Positions 35,765 through 47,406 of a stretch of DNA of 64,000 nucleotides are shown in pieces. The first letter of the stretch is position 1. Each line of letters opens with the position of its first letter. The translations under genes and the position numbers were made by a program. Below the pieces are notes generated by a model, which worked only from the letters and a program-made list of their open reading frames with translations, made no database searches and was not told the origin of the DNA. This DNA comes from Calvatia gigantea (Eukaryota; Basidiomycota; Agaricomycetes; Agaricales; Lycoperdaceae), in the NCBI GenBank assembly GCA_025093985.1, contig JACAAK010000012.1, positions 992,001 through 1,056,000 on the forward strand, given 5' to 3'.

Positions 35765-35770
35765 TTTTTT
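35765..35770 (+). terminator. RNA polymerase III terminator of the tRNA
   Basis: Six T residues start two bases after the tRNA discriminator base, matching the usual Pol III termination signal. Confidence 0.7.
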
Positions 35771-36546
35771 GCCTCTCGGCTTTCTAATTACACCTCACCT
35801 TGTATTCACCAACGATTATCGATTACTCGTGGTAAGTCCCCTCCCTGATCCTGAACCCCCTACGGGTCTAGTAATAGTTACCCTGCTCTTATCTGCAAAT
35901 TTCCTTCCCATACCGAAGTGGCGCACTAGGTGACCAGTGCCATAGCCCTTCTGAATTAACTGAAACAAATCCCCAAATATTCCGAGGCACCTCTCAGATT
36001 ATACTTATAAAATGGTTTAACATATCCAAATCACCCAGATCATGGGTGTCCTCTCCCTGATGTTCTAGCCAGGAATGAGCCTGAGGCCAATTTACAAGCC
36101 AACCAGCTATCCGCTTTGACACTAGCGCACTCGAGTGAATGAATAAATGGATAACATTGCTGATGCGCCGGGTCTGTGAGGTGTACAAAGTTTGTTCGAA
36201 GAAGGAATTGTGAGAACCATGGTTGTGAACGAGAAATATTGTCAGTGATAGGTGGTATGATATTTCATCGGAAATAATGTCGTATGAATGGGCGGGGGAA
36301 TGCTCTTGAGACAAAACAGCCGCTCCTGCAACCTTGGGGTCGAAATGTCGCACTTTAGCTGCCAATCGGTCCGGGCCAGGTATGTGGATACAGAACAATA
36401 TGCATCCGTGCGCCTGGATAATCCGCGTAACAAGTAAACAAAACAAGAAATCTATGTTAGACGTATCGAATGTATAGCATTTCCATCCATCCTGCCAAAT
36501 TAACAAGGTGAGCAGTTATGAGAAGTAGAGAATTTTCTCAAAATGC
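35771..36546. other. Intergenic region, 3' flank of UGDH
   Basis: About 0.8 kb. A minus-strand ORF of 170 codons (35994-36506) lies just downstream of the UGDH stop on the same strand. It has no recognisable domain and is more likely 3' untranslated sequence than a gene. Confidence 0.4.
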
Positions 36547-38393
36547 TCAGATCAGCGTAGATGGGCGACCGATAGTTGTAACCTTTCGTCCTTTATCAGT
36601 ACATGACCAAGAGAAGACGCAGCGGGGTGGGCTCACCTTGAAACCAATCTTGGTCAACGCCTCAGCGTCCACAAGCAAGCGACCATCGAAGACAAAGGCA
36701 GGCTTGTTCACATGTTTGTAGATCTCTGTCCAGTTGAGCTCCTTGAACTCTTTCCACTCGGTCGCGATCACAACAGCATCAGCGTTCTTGGTGGCCTCGA
36801 GCGCGGAGGGTGAGATAGTCACGAATTTCTTGACTAGAAAATCATCCCAACACGTCAATAGTCTCTTTTGACTGCGAGATGAAATACGCACTTTGTTCAA
36901 GTGGGACGAGAGGGCTGGCCTCCCGCAGGTCCATCCAGATCTGTTCCTGGGGCACCTGAGGATCATAGATGTTCACGAGGGCTCGTTCGGACAAGAAGTC
37001 CTTGATCAAGGTGATCGCGGCTGATTCACGCGTGTCACCGGTGTCTGCCTTGAAAGCGAAACCAAGAACAGCGATTTTCTGTACGACCCAATCGATAAAT
37101 GGTGCCCCATTGAAGCGGAAACAAGTAAAATACGAACCTTGCCAGTAATAGTGTTGAAAAGGGTATCGACAACACGTTTAGAGAATCTCCTCTTTTGGTA
37201 CTCGTTCATCTCTACGACTTGCCTCCAGTAAGCAGCAACTTCAGGAAGGTGACAGCTTTCGGAGAGATAGACGAGATTGAGGATGTCCTTCTGGAAGCAG
37301 CTTCCACCGAAACCGACAGAAGCTTTTAGGAATTTGGGACCGATACGTGAATCGTAGCCGATAGCATGAGCAACCTCATCGATGTTGGCTCCCGTTGACT
37401 CGCAGATAGCGGAGAGAGCATTGATGGAGGAGATACGCTGGGCAAGCATGGCATTGGCGGCGAGCTTGGAAAGTTCGGAAGACCAAAGCCCAACGGTCAG
37501 GATACGATTCTTACTACAACAAGCGACATTCGTTTGAGCGCTACGATTCATAATCCGAGCGGCTCCACTTACGGCACCCAATTTGCGTAAACTTCTGCGA
37601 GGCTGTCGCATGCACTGATACCCTCTGGAGTCTGAAGGGAACCAATGAGGACACGATCGGGGTTGAAGAGATCTTGAATGGCAGTTCCCTCCGCAAGGAA
37701 TTCCGGATTTGAGAGGATGTCGAAACGGCAGTTGGGTTTCGAGTTGGCTTCGAGGATGGTTCGCATAGACTCGGCGGTGCGGCATGGGACGGTGGATTTC
37801 TCGACGACAATCTTGTTGCTTGTGGCGATACTGGCAATTCGACGTGTGGCGAGTTCGACGTAGCTACAGGGATGGTGTTTCAATTAGCAATGGCAACGAG
37901 CGCTGCCATTCTCAGAAAGGTCAATACGAGGGGCCGTACTCACTTCAGATCAGCAGCAAATCCAGCGCCCACGCCACTCTTCTTAGTAGGTGTGTTGACG
38001 CTGACGAAAATGAGGTCGGCCTCCCTAATGCCTCCATCTACATCCGTCGAGAAGAAGAGATTACGACCGCGAGCCTGGCGGACAACATCTTCAAGACCGG
38101 GCTCGTAGATAGGAAGTTTGTAGTCCGGGCTATTCCAAGCATTGATACGAGCCTGGTTTAGGTCGACGATGGTGACTTGAATATGGGGGCACTTCAGGGC
38201 AATAACAGAGCAGGTCGGTCCACCTGAATTACGCGTCAGTGTGCTTCCTGGGGCGCGTAGTGGTGTGCATAAGACGCGTACCGACATAGCCGGCACCAAC
38301 TATTCCCAACGACAGGGTATCAGAAACCTGCAACCATCGATAGGTGGGTTTAGACTTACTGCAGCAGATTTTGGTGACCTTAACAGGAGACAT
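36547..38393 (-). CDS. UGDH: UDP-glucose 6-dehydrogenase
   Basis: This enzyme oxidises UDP-glucose twice with NAD+ to UDP-glucuronate, the precursor of UDP-xylose and glucuronylated polysaccharides, in the cytosol. The start '[10 protein letters not shown]' (Met 38393) joins a Rossmann motif ending '[14 protein letters not shown]'. '[12 protein letters not shown]', 'VVEKSTVP' and '[12 protein letters not shown]' follow. The catalytic cysteine is in '[20 protein letters not shown]' (about 37265-37325). '[19 protein letters not shown]' and the C-terminal '[10 protein letters not shown]' and 'VFDGRLL' are typical. The last exon encodes [11 protein letters not shown], with the stop at 36547-36549. 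Introns of about 50-60 nt splice in frame and the gene looks complete. Its promoter lies between it and the dipeptidase gene that ends at 38799. Confidence 0.95.
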
Positions 38394-38798
38394 GGTCAAT
38401 GTGAAGGGTATAGAAGGGGGTAATGTGGATGGGGAAGGAGGAAAGGAGGGAGGAGACCGTGAATTTTAAGTACTTATTGAAAATGACAGAGGGGCGTGCA
38501 GGTCGTGGCTAATCGGCCTAACCCCTTCAAGTTTCGACCCTCCGTCAAAGATCCTAATCTCGGTTTGGTGCCGGACAAACAAACGGCCAGGACATGCCGA
38601 TCCGAGGGTTGTTGCCATGCGGTGATGTTCCCCCAAATTTCTTTGCTCGGCAATAAATACCAACACACCAACACACGTTGATGACGGGAACAACGTCATG
38701 CTTGAGAAACATCTGGATTTACACAAAGGTATACAAAGGCGACAACAAGTTTAACCTCGGGTTCAATAAGCTCATTTTCCAGGTTCCCCGTTGCATGA
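38394..38798. other. Intergenic region, UGDH promoter side
   Basis: About 0.4 kb between the UGDH start and the end of the dipeptidase gene, both on the minus strand. No conserved ORF or RNA was seen. Confidence 0.4.
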
Positions 38799-40701
38799 TC
38801 ATACTACTTCGACAGCGACCTCATATAAGTACGTGCCGAGCAATTTCGTCTACAACATAAAGACGTCAGTAATTAAGTCGGGCCGCTCAGGAGTGGCGCA
38901 CTTACTCCTTCAATGTAGTTCGACTTGTCGAGCTTTTCGTTTGTCGAACTGCGAAGGATCATCGATCAGCGCTCAGCTTCCCCCTCTCCCCTATAACAAG
39001 TCCAAATGGAACACTCCACTCACTGGGCTCCGTCATCACCGCGACCCATCGGTAACAACATAACATTCACCCCCAAACTCTCTGCGAATGTCAGCGTAAC
39101 TGGAATCGAACCGCCCTCCCTCGTCAGATCAGGAAGCTTGCCGTAAACGGACTGAAAAGTATATTAGGAGGACCATAAGCGATGAAACGAACGACTTGCC
39201 CATGTAGCCCGCTTCGCTGCCTCAAAGTTCCAATGCTCGTGATCGGCTACCCAAGGCAGCCCGCCATGCAAAGTCTCTATCTCGAGTTTGCTCTTCGTCT
39301 TCAGCTTCCTGAATTCATCTTGGATATACTGAATGACCAAAGGATCGACCGATGCCGGCGTCTGTGGCGGAACGAGGCTGTCACACATTAGAGTTCTGTA
39401 AACTTGCGCAGACGGAAAGGAGAGTATTATATGACCAACCGAATGCTGAACTTTCCTGAAACCTTTGCTGGAATGACAGTTTTGGCACCTACGCCACTGA
39501 AGGCTCCCTCAATGCCATGCAATGATAAGCTGGGGAAGCGCATCCTGCCCATCAACACCTCAGCCTTGTCATCTGATAACGCGATAGCTCCACCCGCAGC
39601 CTCCTCGAGGTCTTGAATCGAGTAGTCCAATGACTGATACAGCTCCCTATACGTCAAAAGTTTAATTCGCTGTTTAAAATCAAGTCAACGCTGAACCTGC
39701 CTCTCTTCGTCACTGACGGCCCCGACCTGGTCTTCGACTCCCGGAACGAGAATGCGACCGTCCGTGGTGACGAGTTTACTCATGATGGCGATGAGATCCG
39801 TCATGGGTTCATATACCGTGCGCCCAAATACTCCAGAGTGTAAATCGCGTCCAGGGCCAGTAACAGTGACCCTGTAGTATGATAAACCACGGAGGCCGTA
39901 GGTGAGTGCCGGCGTTCTTGTGTTCAGCCAGTAATTATCGGACTTGATCAATTCATCAATCCACCGGCGCCAAAATACGGGCAAGATTCATACGTACAAT
40001 GCAAACGGCATCCACGCCTTCAAACCAGCCTCCGGGCTTGCTTTCTCTCTTAACAAGGTCGTCTAATCCTTCGCTTCCGCTTTCTTCCATACCCTCAAAG
40101 CAGCATCTGAGATTGACGGGGAGTTCTTTTTGGTTTTCGTGGTGCCATTGCAATACATTGACCCATCCGAGAACGGGTCCTTTATCGTCAGAAGACCCAC
40201 GTCCAATCAGACGACCGGTAGCCTCATCGTTGACCAAAGTGAAGGGTTCTGTGTCCCAACCGTCGCTCTTGAAAGCCTACGCAGCACTTTCAGTCATGCA
40301 TCCGAAAAGCACATCGATCAGCCCTCACAGGTTGTACATCAAAGTGGCCGTATACGAGGATAGTTTTCTTGTTCTTGTCCTCCCCGATCTTTCCGAGGAT
40401 GACAGGTGGTAGAGGGAGAGTTTGGTTCTCGATATTTTGGGTTCCAACGTCGGTGAGTTGTGTGGTGACACCGACGGATTTGAGTTGATCGTTCAAGTAA
40501 TTGGCCATCTTGATGACGTCTTGGCGGCGTGAAGCATCACCGCTGACACTGATAACGAGTAGATGTCAATATCGCAGTGTATTCACGTTCTTGTAAAGGT
40601 CTGAATGCTGACCTTGGGATGGCGACTGCATCCGCAAGACGCTGGATGAATTTGTTGGCGTTGTTTTCGACGTAGTCGAGGAATTCTTTAGGTGCGGGCA
40701 T
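38799..40701 (-). CDS. DUG1: Cys-Gly metallodipeptidase, M20 family (DUG1/CNDP-like)
   Basis: This cytosolic M20 zinc/manganese dipeptidase cleaves Cys-Gly during glutathione turnover and acts on other dipeptides. From Met 40701 ('[20 protein letters not shown]') the order is '[11 protein letters not shown]' with the first metal-binding His and Asp, '[15 protein letters not shown]', '[15 protein letters not shown]' with the catalytic Glu, '[20 protein letters not shown]' at the lid, and '[13 protein letters not shown]' near the C-terminus with the second Arg/Gly loop. '[20 protein letters not shown]' supplies the last metal-binding His. A final short exon encodes [16 protein letters not shown] before the stop at 38799-38801. 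All introns maintain frame and the length of about 480 residues is normal for the family. Confidence 0.93.
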
Positions 40702-40997
40702 ATTTGAAGTATTGATATCGATGAAGTCGATAAAGATGGGCGTGGAAGAAAGGAAAAGAGGGTGGGGATTAAGAATGGGGTACTTATACCTTACTTATGG
40801 GGTGTGCAAGTTCCGCTGGTATGTGACCACGATGGCCACTCACGTTCCCCTCAGATTCCAGAAGTCCCTGAAATAGTGCGATGAGAAACGTAAGTAGATA
40901 GACGCTCCACGTGCATCGCAATCGATTGAAAGGAGGCATCTGATCCCACAACCAATACATAAATCAAAAAACATATCAAATAATAAAAGCGTCAACT

Positions 40998-41739
40998 TCA
41001 CGGTGTAGCTGCCGGACGAGGGGACGATGGAGCCTTTGCACTTCTCCCTTTGAATCCTGCGGATTGGCCTTGATTTCCTGATGCCGGTTCAGGGGCTCGT
41101 GGTTCTCTTATCACCTTGACATTAGATGCGTTCTTGTTCCCACTTTCATTTCCCGGGTTCTCCGCGCCAAAAATCCTTTCGCGTGCAACTGCATACCGTG
41201 CTTCTCGTTCTTGGATGGACTCTCCAGACGGTGGCGGCGAAGTCGTAGGAGTACCTTGGGAGGATGAGGAGCCTTGCGGGCGTCTGAGAATGCGTAAAGA
41301 AGGTTGGAATGCTGCTGCCGGTGGGGGAACTACCGAGCCAGTACGAGATGGTAGGAGAGTAGGCATAGGCGCAGCAACTTCGGTGTTTCTACATAGTTGT
41401 TGTGAAGTCAGAATTTGATTGAGTTGTTTGGGTATATCACACACGCAGCTTCCCAGATTTTCCGAGGATCTTCGCTATCCGCAGGTACGGGCTGCACATA
41501 ATTTTGAGGTGAAGGCGCAGGTGGTGGCTCGTCCCTTTCGTTAACGTCGTTCTCGTCATCGTCGTCATCCTCCCAGTCATCCTTCACAGGAGCAACCGGC
41601 TTGCGCACATTACGTTCCTAACGAGTACCATAATCAATGGTCAGTCCTATTGGCTCAACAAACTCAGGTTTACTGTGCCTGCAGGTTGCTCCCATGGATC
41701 TGCTGGTAAATTCGATGATGAGTTGAATGATGTTGTCAT
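40998..41739 (-). CDS. SUZ-domain protein (RNA-binding, putative)
   Basis: From Met 41739 the protein begins 'MTTSFNSSSNLPADPWEQPA'. An acidic stretch 'DDWEDDDDDENDVNERDEPP' follows, then a Pro/Ser-rich centre. The SUZ motif is 'PSLRILRRPQ' with 'SIQEREARYAVARERIFG'. SUZ is an RNA-binding peptide found in eukaryotic proteins linked to mRNA handling. The C-terminal tail is basic with repeated Ala/Pro/Ser and may bind RNA. Two introns (about 41400-41452 and 41620-41685) splice in frame. It is divergent from uL1 with 175 bp between start codons, so the promoters probably share elements. It is short (about 210 residues), like SUZRD1-type proteins; the exact role is not known. Confidence 0.82.
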
Positions 41740-41914
41740 TGATAGGAATAAGATGCTTGCTATCTAATTAGGTAAGCAAATGGGCCTCGGCACGGCACGA
41801 GATCACCTGTACAGCTTTTACGCCACCGGACATGGACACCACTCACATACCTTAGAATTTATAGTGAACGACCGACTGCATCTCCCCCTTCAAAACCGCT
41901 CCGATTAATCAAGC
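41740..41914. promoter_or_regulatory. Bidirectional promoter region, SUZ gene / uL1
   Basis: Only 175 bp separates the two divergent start codons, so both promoters must lie or overlap here. The uL1 side is C/T-rich just before the start (around 41880-41900), as is common in fungal ribosomal protein promoters. Confidence 0.6.
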
Positions 41915-42810
41915 ATGAGGTTCGTCGTCACCGTCGCTCGCTACCCACAAGAGAATACAAGAATTGACGCGGGTGGTGTAGTTCCAAACTCTCAGTGGCT
42001 AGCGTGCGGGGTTCCGTCAAAGAGCTTCTTGCTGCCTCCAACGGCGAGAACAAGCGCAAATTCGTCGAGACTGTCGAACTCCAGATTGGTCTCAAGAACT
42101 ACGACCCTCAACGTGATAAGCGCTTCTCTGGAACTGTCAAGTCAGTCCACTTCGATAAAACAAAGCGTTTGCCGGATTGTTAACAGATATATTTCTGGAT
42201 AGGCTCCCCAATGTTCCTCGTCCCCGCATGTCGATCTGCATTCTTGCCGATGCTGCCGACATCGATCGCGCAAAACAGATCGACCTCGAATACATGTCGG
42301 TTGATGACTTGAAGAAGTATGTCCTGTCGCTTTTGATTGTGCTTCCACATATCTTAGTTTATGCCTTCCCCTCAGGCTTAACAAGAACAAGAAGCTCGTC
42401 AAGAAGCTCGCCAAGAAGCATGATGCCTTCCTTGCCTCTGAGGCCCTCATCAAGCAGATCCCTCGTCTCCTTGGTCCAGGTCTCTCCAAGGCCGGCAAGT
42501 TTCCTACCCCGGTGTCCCACAGCGAAGACCTCACCAATAAACTCACTGAGGTGCGCTCCACCATCAAGTTCCAGCTCAAGAAGGTTTTGTGTTTGGGTGT
42601 CGCTGTCGGCCATGTCGACATGAACGACGATCAAGTCCTTGCCAACGTCATGCTCAGTAAGCTTTCCTCGTGTCCTCCAGTATTGGATCTATTTAAACCT
42701 TCTGTACTCCAGGTATCAACTTCCTTGTTTCCCTCCTCAAGAAGAATTGGCAGAACGTCAAGTCCCTTCACATCAAAAGTACCATGGGCAAGCCCGTCCG
42801 TCTATACTGA
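41915..42810 (+). CDS. RPL1: 60S ribosomal protein L10a / uL1
   Basis: uL1 forms the L1 stalk that guides deacylated tRNA out of the ribosome. The first exon is just ATGAG (41915-41919). A roughly 85-nt intron follows, and the best join (acceptor after GGCTAG) gives [11 protein letters not shown]. Long first introns right after the start codon are common in ribosomal protein genes. The body has '[20 protein letters not shown]', '[17 protein letters not shown]', '[13 protein letters not shown]' and '[19 protein letters not shown]'. It ends with '[20 protein letters not shown]' and PVRLY. The stop TGA is at 42808-42810. The frame is intact and the length (about 217 residues) is normal. Confidence 0.95.
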
Positions 42811-43962
42811 GCTATTTACTCATACTATATGTCTGCACTGGCTTCCGACCGACGATTTTGATGAGGATCTGGGTGGAGAGGGAACACGATGTTCGAGAGA
42901 TTGCTGTCGCAATGCACAATATGGCCCCGCACGCTTAACCAACAATGCCTTGGGGAGGGTATTGATTGGGAGCTGATGTGACAGTCTATCTTTCTTCGTG
43001 TTGTGGTTTTCCAATCTGCTTGAATACCTTGTTGAACCCATTCAGGGAGTTTGTATGTTATGATCATGAAATATGTACTGGCAATGATGGCAGTGAAAAC
43101 ACACGCTTTGGGTGATCGTGCGCTTTGTGGCCTTCGTAAACTGCAAGGAATTGCACCATCCTTCGCAACATGCTTAGATGCGGGACCTGGGGATCCTTGG
43201 GCGCTCCGCAAACTTTTGATGGTGACCTAAAGCCCGTCCTTCCTGAGCCTAAGCGCTGGAATCCCCAACGCTGACCCTCCGAGTACAGTGACAGCTTTCA
43301 CCTTGGCTCCCTGATCCAGTCTGTTACCCATGTGGAGATTCTCCTAGAGCGTGCCAAGCCTTCTGCAAACACGCTGCTATTTAGGTCTATTGACTCAGCG
43401 AATGTTCTCACTCAGAAGTATCCCGACTTGTCTTCAAAATATCACGACAAGAAATGACCTCGGTTAAGACTATCCGACATCGATGTTCTCACAATTCAGC
43501 ACATGGGCCTGCTTACCCCAGACGACCCCGCATGGCTGAAAAAACACGGGCTTCAAGCTGACAGCATGACGGAATGGGGTCAAATCCACGCGACCCACCC
43601 TCTGGGAAGCCACACAGAACCAACGGCATATCATGACATTATAATAGGCTGTAGGTGCTCATGAGTGCGTAGTTGTTAGATCTGACATGCGCTGACATTT
43701 AATGATTATGTTTCAACAGACGTTAAATTCCTACTGCGGGCGCCGATGAGCCTTCGTATAGATGTACACAATCCAACGACTGGTCCACACCCAAAAGAAC
43801 GACCTGTGCGTGATAAGATCGACGAGAGGTCTTCAGAAGCATCAGTTCACATGAACGTCCTCGTGACGCCTCGACGATACCAGGTGAAAAACAATGAAGG
43901 TTATATGAGGAGGGAAAGCCATCTGAGGGTCCGACTCGGAAAGCCCTCTGTGGTCGAGGAAT
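42811..43962. other. Intergenic region with unrecognised ORF fragments
   Basis: About 1.15 kb lies between uL1 and the first esterase. At 43270-43450 a plus-strand reading gives 'SDSFHLGSLIQSVTHVEILL' and 'YPDLSSKYHDKK'. At 43500-43650 another gives 'MGLLTPDDPAWLKKHGLQAD' and 'HATHPLGSHTEPTAYHD'. Composition and codon use look protein-coding, but the pieces are separated by stops and I could not place them in a family. They may be a decayed gene. Confidence 0.35.
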
Positions 43963-46369
43963 ATGTGGTTCCAGCTTCCAGCCGTGTTGGTCCTTGGTGC
44001 GTTACTTGCAGTAGCCGCACCCACTGTTACACCTGCCGTCCAACTTGATGGTGCGACCGTGACTGGCAAATCCTCGGGTTCCGTCCAGGAATTCTTGGGC
44101 ATACCATTCGCAAAACCCCCGTAAGTGAATCCCTCCGATATGCGATAATAAAAAGCACGCGTTGTTCTGATATTGTTGTTTTTAAGTGTTGGTGACTTGC
44201 GGTTCCGACTTCCTCAAACGATTCCGGCATATAACCAGTCATTCTCTGCGACTGCATTCGGGCCTGGTTGTCCTCAACAGAAATTCGAGTTGCCCATTCT
44301 CCAAGGCCTCCCCGCGGAGATTGTTAATGACTTGGTTAACACGGTGTTTTCAGCCCTCTTCCCCGCTAGCGAAGACTGTAAGGGAATTTTAATGTACTAA
44401 AATCCATAATCGGTTACTTAGTTCATGGATAGGTCTTACTGTGAACGTCGTAAAACCTGCATCAGCAACACCTGGATCCAAATTACCTGTCTTGGTCGTA
44501 AGTCCCATGAAGTTACTTTAAATACGATTGAAACTAAGTCAAACAACAGTGGATCTTCGGTGGTCAGCTTTGATCTTGGCGTCTGGATTCGTCGCTTTCT
44601 CATCCTCTTCTTCCACAGGAGGTTTTGAGTTTGGTAGTGCCTCGATGTGCGGAGACAGGTCGTTTGGCTTAGATAGCTACTAATACCATCGATTTCTCTA
44701 GGTATGATGGAAGCGGCATCGTTGGGAGGTCCATTGACCTAGGGTCCCCGGTCATCTTCGTTAGCATGAACTATCGGTAAGTATGGACATACAATTCAGC
44801 AAACCAAATCTCATAAATATAATAGGGTTACAGGTTTGCCATCTCTATGTATCGCACAATTGCCCCCTAAGTTGTTTCATAGGCTTCGGTTTCTTGGCAA
44901 GCAAGGAGGTTAGGGAAGCAGGTGTAGGCAATTTAGGTCTTCAAGACCGTAAGTGACTTCCCGTTCACATCGCCAAAGTCTTCATGAGTATATCAACATT
45001 GTTCACAGAACGAGAGGCCTTCCGTTGGGTCCAGAAGTATATTACTGCTTTTGGGGGCGATCCCACAAAAGTCACGATGTAAGCTTTTCTCTATTCCGAA
45101 TTCTAGATCAAGTGAAAGAAACTGAACTTAAAATTTAGTTGGGGAGAATCTGCTGGAGCAATTTCTGTCTCCCTCCATATGCTCGTCAACGGAGGCAACA
45201 CCGAGGGTTTGTTCCGCGCAGCCGTGATGGAATCTGGAGCTCCTGTTCCCGTTGGTGACATAGAAAATGGGCAGATCTACTACGATGCCGTCGTCCGTGA
45301 TACTGGCTGTTCGGGAGCCCCTGACACCTTGCAATGCTTGCGTGCTGCACCCTTCGATAAATTGAAGGCAGCTATCGACAACACTCCGAGCATTTTCTCT
45401 TTTCAGGTATGTGCGGTAATGGCGACTTGCAAAAGTGTCTAACAAATATATTGTTCTAGGCCTTACGCTTGGCCTGGCTTCCAAGGACTGACGGGGTGTT
45501 CCTGACTGACAACCCACAACGACTCGTAGGTAATGGGCAAATCGCACGCGTTCCTTTCATTACAGGTGAGCCAGCTGTCCAGGTGGGGCCACGAAAGTCA
45601 GAGTCCGCTAACATGCCACTAGGTAACTGCGATGATGAGGGAACACTTTTCTCGCTCTCTACACTCAACCTTACGTGAGTGCTACGTGATTTCTCACGCA
45701 GTTGGTACCATCTCAACTTCCGCAGTACGGAGACTGAAGTCAGGAACTATGTCAAGAACGTTTTCCTCCCTGGGACCTCAGACGTTCAGGTCTCCCAGCT
45801 CGCGGACTTATACCCTTCGGATATCACACAGGGCTCGCCCTTCAACACAGGGATCCTAAATGCCCCCACTCCGCAATTCAAGAGAATCGCTGCGGTTCAA
45901 GGCGATGGTGTCTTCCAGGCTCCTCGTCGATGGCTCTTGAAAAATACTTCGGGTAAACAAAATAGCTGGGTGTTTTGTGAGCAATGAGCCGCCATACAGG
46001 TTTCAGAAAACTAACGGAGAACATAGTAAGCAAACGTTTCAAAGCCATTCCTATACTCGGTTCTGTACGTGTGGCTAGTTCAGAAATATGGAGGCATTCG
46101 CTGACCCGATGGAATAGTTGCATGCCACCGACCTTTTAAATTCGTTTTTCCTGGGCCAAGAATTACGAGACTATATCATCCGCTTCGCCACCAAGCTAGA
46201 CCCCAACAGCAATAGTATCTTTGACCTAAAGTGGCCGAAATATGCTACTGAGAATCCGAAGCAGCTTATCTTTCTCGACGGCCTGATCCCACAGATCATT
46301 GGAGAGGATACGTACCGAAAAGAGCAGATGGAGTTTTTGACTGAGGTATCGCTTCAGGCGCCAGTGTGA
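43963..46369 (+). CDS. Secreted type-B carboxylesterase/lipase, catalytically complete
   Basis: This alpha/beta-hydrolase of the COesterase family (as in Candida rugosa lipase) hydrolyses carboxylic or glycerol esters outside the cell. A signal peptide is visible at the start ('MWFQLPAVLVLGALLAVAAP', Met 43963). 'VQEFLGIPFAKPP' and the oxyanion region 'VLVWIFGGGFEFGSAS' follow. The nucleophile elbow is 'IWGESAGAISVSLHM' (about 45139-45183). The acidic member is in 'GNCDDEGTLFS' and the catalytic His in 'LGSLHATDLL'. The triad is therefore Ser-Glu-His. There are about ten introns, one of which flanks an 8-nt exon (44826-44833). The stop is at 46367-46369. It stands in tandem with a paralogue lacking the triad. 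A short copy of its 3' end recurs at 52964-53102. Confidence 0.9.
44826..44833 (+). other. 8-nt microexon of esterase 1
   Basis: GGTTACAG lies between AG (44824-44825) and GT (44834-44835). Joining it to TAT-CG (ending 44776) and GC-TTC (from 44883) gives N-Y-R-V-T-G-F-G-F-L, matching the esterase block. Paralogue 2 has an 8-nt exon at the same place. Confidence 0.75.
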
Positions 46370-47406
46370 AGTTATGGAATACATAAGGATGTCAATGCAA
46401 ATGTACTTGTAGAGGACATTCGATCCTCGATCCAATCCCAAGTTAAAAACAATCTCAGCTAAGTTTGTCCGAGCCTAGTGACATTCGCCCGACTTGGCAT
46501 GTATTGATGTAGCAGCTTAGCAACCTCGAAGGCCAGGTTTTTCGCAATTGAGTCTAACAGTTAGCCGCGGAGGACCTTGCTTCTTGCCTTCCCCAGGAAC
46601 GAACACGCTTGTAGCTTGAACGCCCTGGGATCGGGTTCTCATGTCTACGGACCTCGTACTGATGCGCGTATCCCTTCATAGAAACGACAGTTACTCTGGC
46701 TTCCGGTCCCAAGATGCTCGCTCCTGAGAGACCCCCATGTCCGTGTTACTTGTGCCAGCAGGATTCGAAAATGCGACTCCCTCAACAATTCTATCATCTG
46801 GTGTCCATCGAAGCTATCGCCCCGGCGACCTCCAGCATCAACCATCACCTTTTCGATTACACGGCACGTACTCCGGCGCCAGCCATCATTCCTAATACCA
46901 CTGCCCAACCTGCTATTTCAGTAGCTCGCACTGCCAGTCCAGAATCACTGGCATGACGATTGTAAGACCTATTCCTCCGATCCAGCCCTTAGTGACTCGC
47001 ATACACCACCAGGCAAGGAAATGCCTAAGAGCAAGCTGCAAATGGAACATCTGTGATACCGGCAGAACGCGTTGACTCCCTGTTAGCCTTCTCAAAAGAG
47101 CTATTGTTGGACCCACAACCCCGGACTGAGAATCCGTTCCCAATCCTATTTAATTACCATGAGAAGTCTGAATCGTATCTGGGCCTTACAGGTCGACAGT
47201 TTGCCGAGAACCCCGTTGAATGCCCGCAGTGTCTGATTTTCCCATTGTCAGTGTCACGAACGAATCTCTGAACAAGGGTAGGAAATTTCTCTCATGTGGC
47301 GATGGTTATCCGTCTTAAATTGTCGAATATTTTCCCAGAACAGGCTTCTTGAGGGTGCTTATAACAAGAGCATCAGGGAGACTTTGTAAGGTCAATCAAG
47401 CCCAAC
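46370..47406. other. Spacer between the tandem esterases
   Basis: About 1.0 kb. An 80-codon plus-strand ORF at 46714-46956 is Pro/Ala/Thr-rich and unrecognised. The first 80 bases after the esterase 1 stop are the segment repeated at 53024-53102. Confidence 0.45.

Noticed and set aside
35994..36506. 170-codon minus-strand ORF downstream of UGDH
   Set aside because: No domain or family resemblance and no splice structure; it sits in the likely 3' untranslated region.
43746..44048. Plus-strand ORF of 100 codons
   Set aside because: It overlaps the esterase 1 signal peptide in another frame and resembles nothing.
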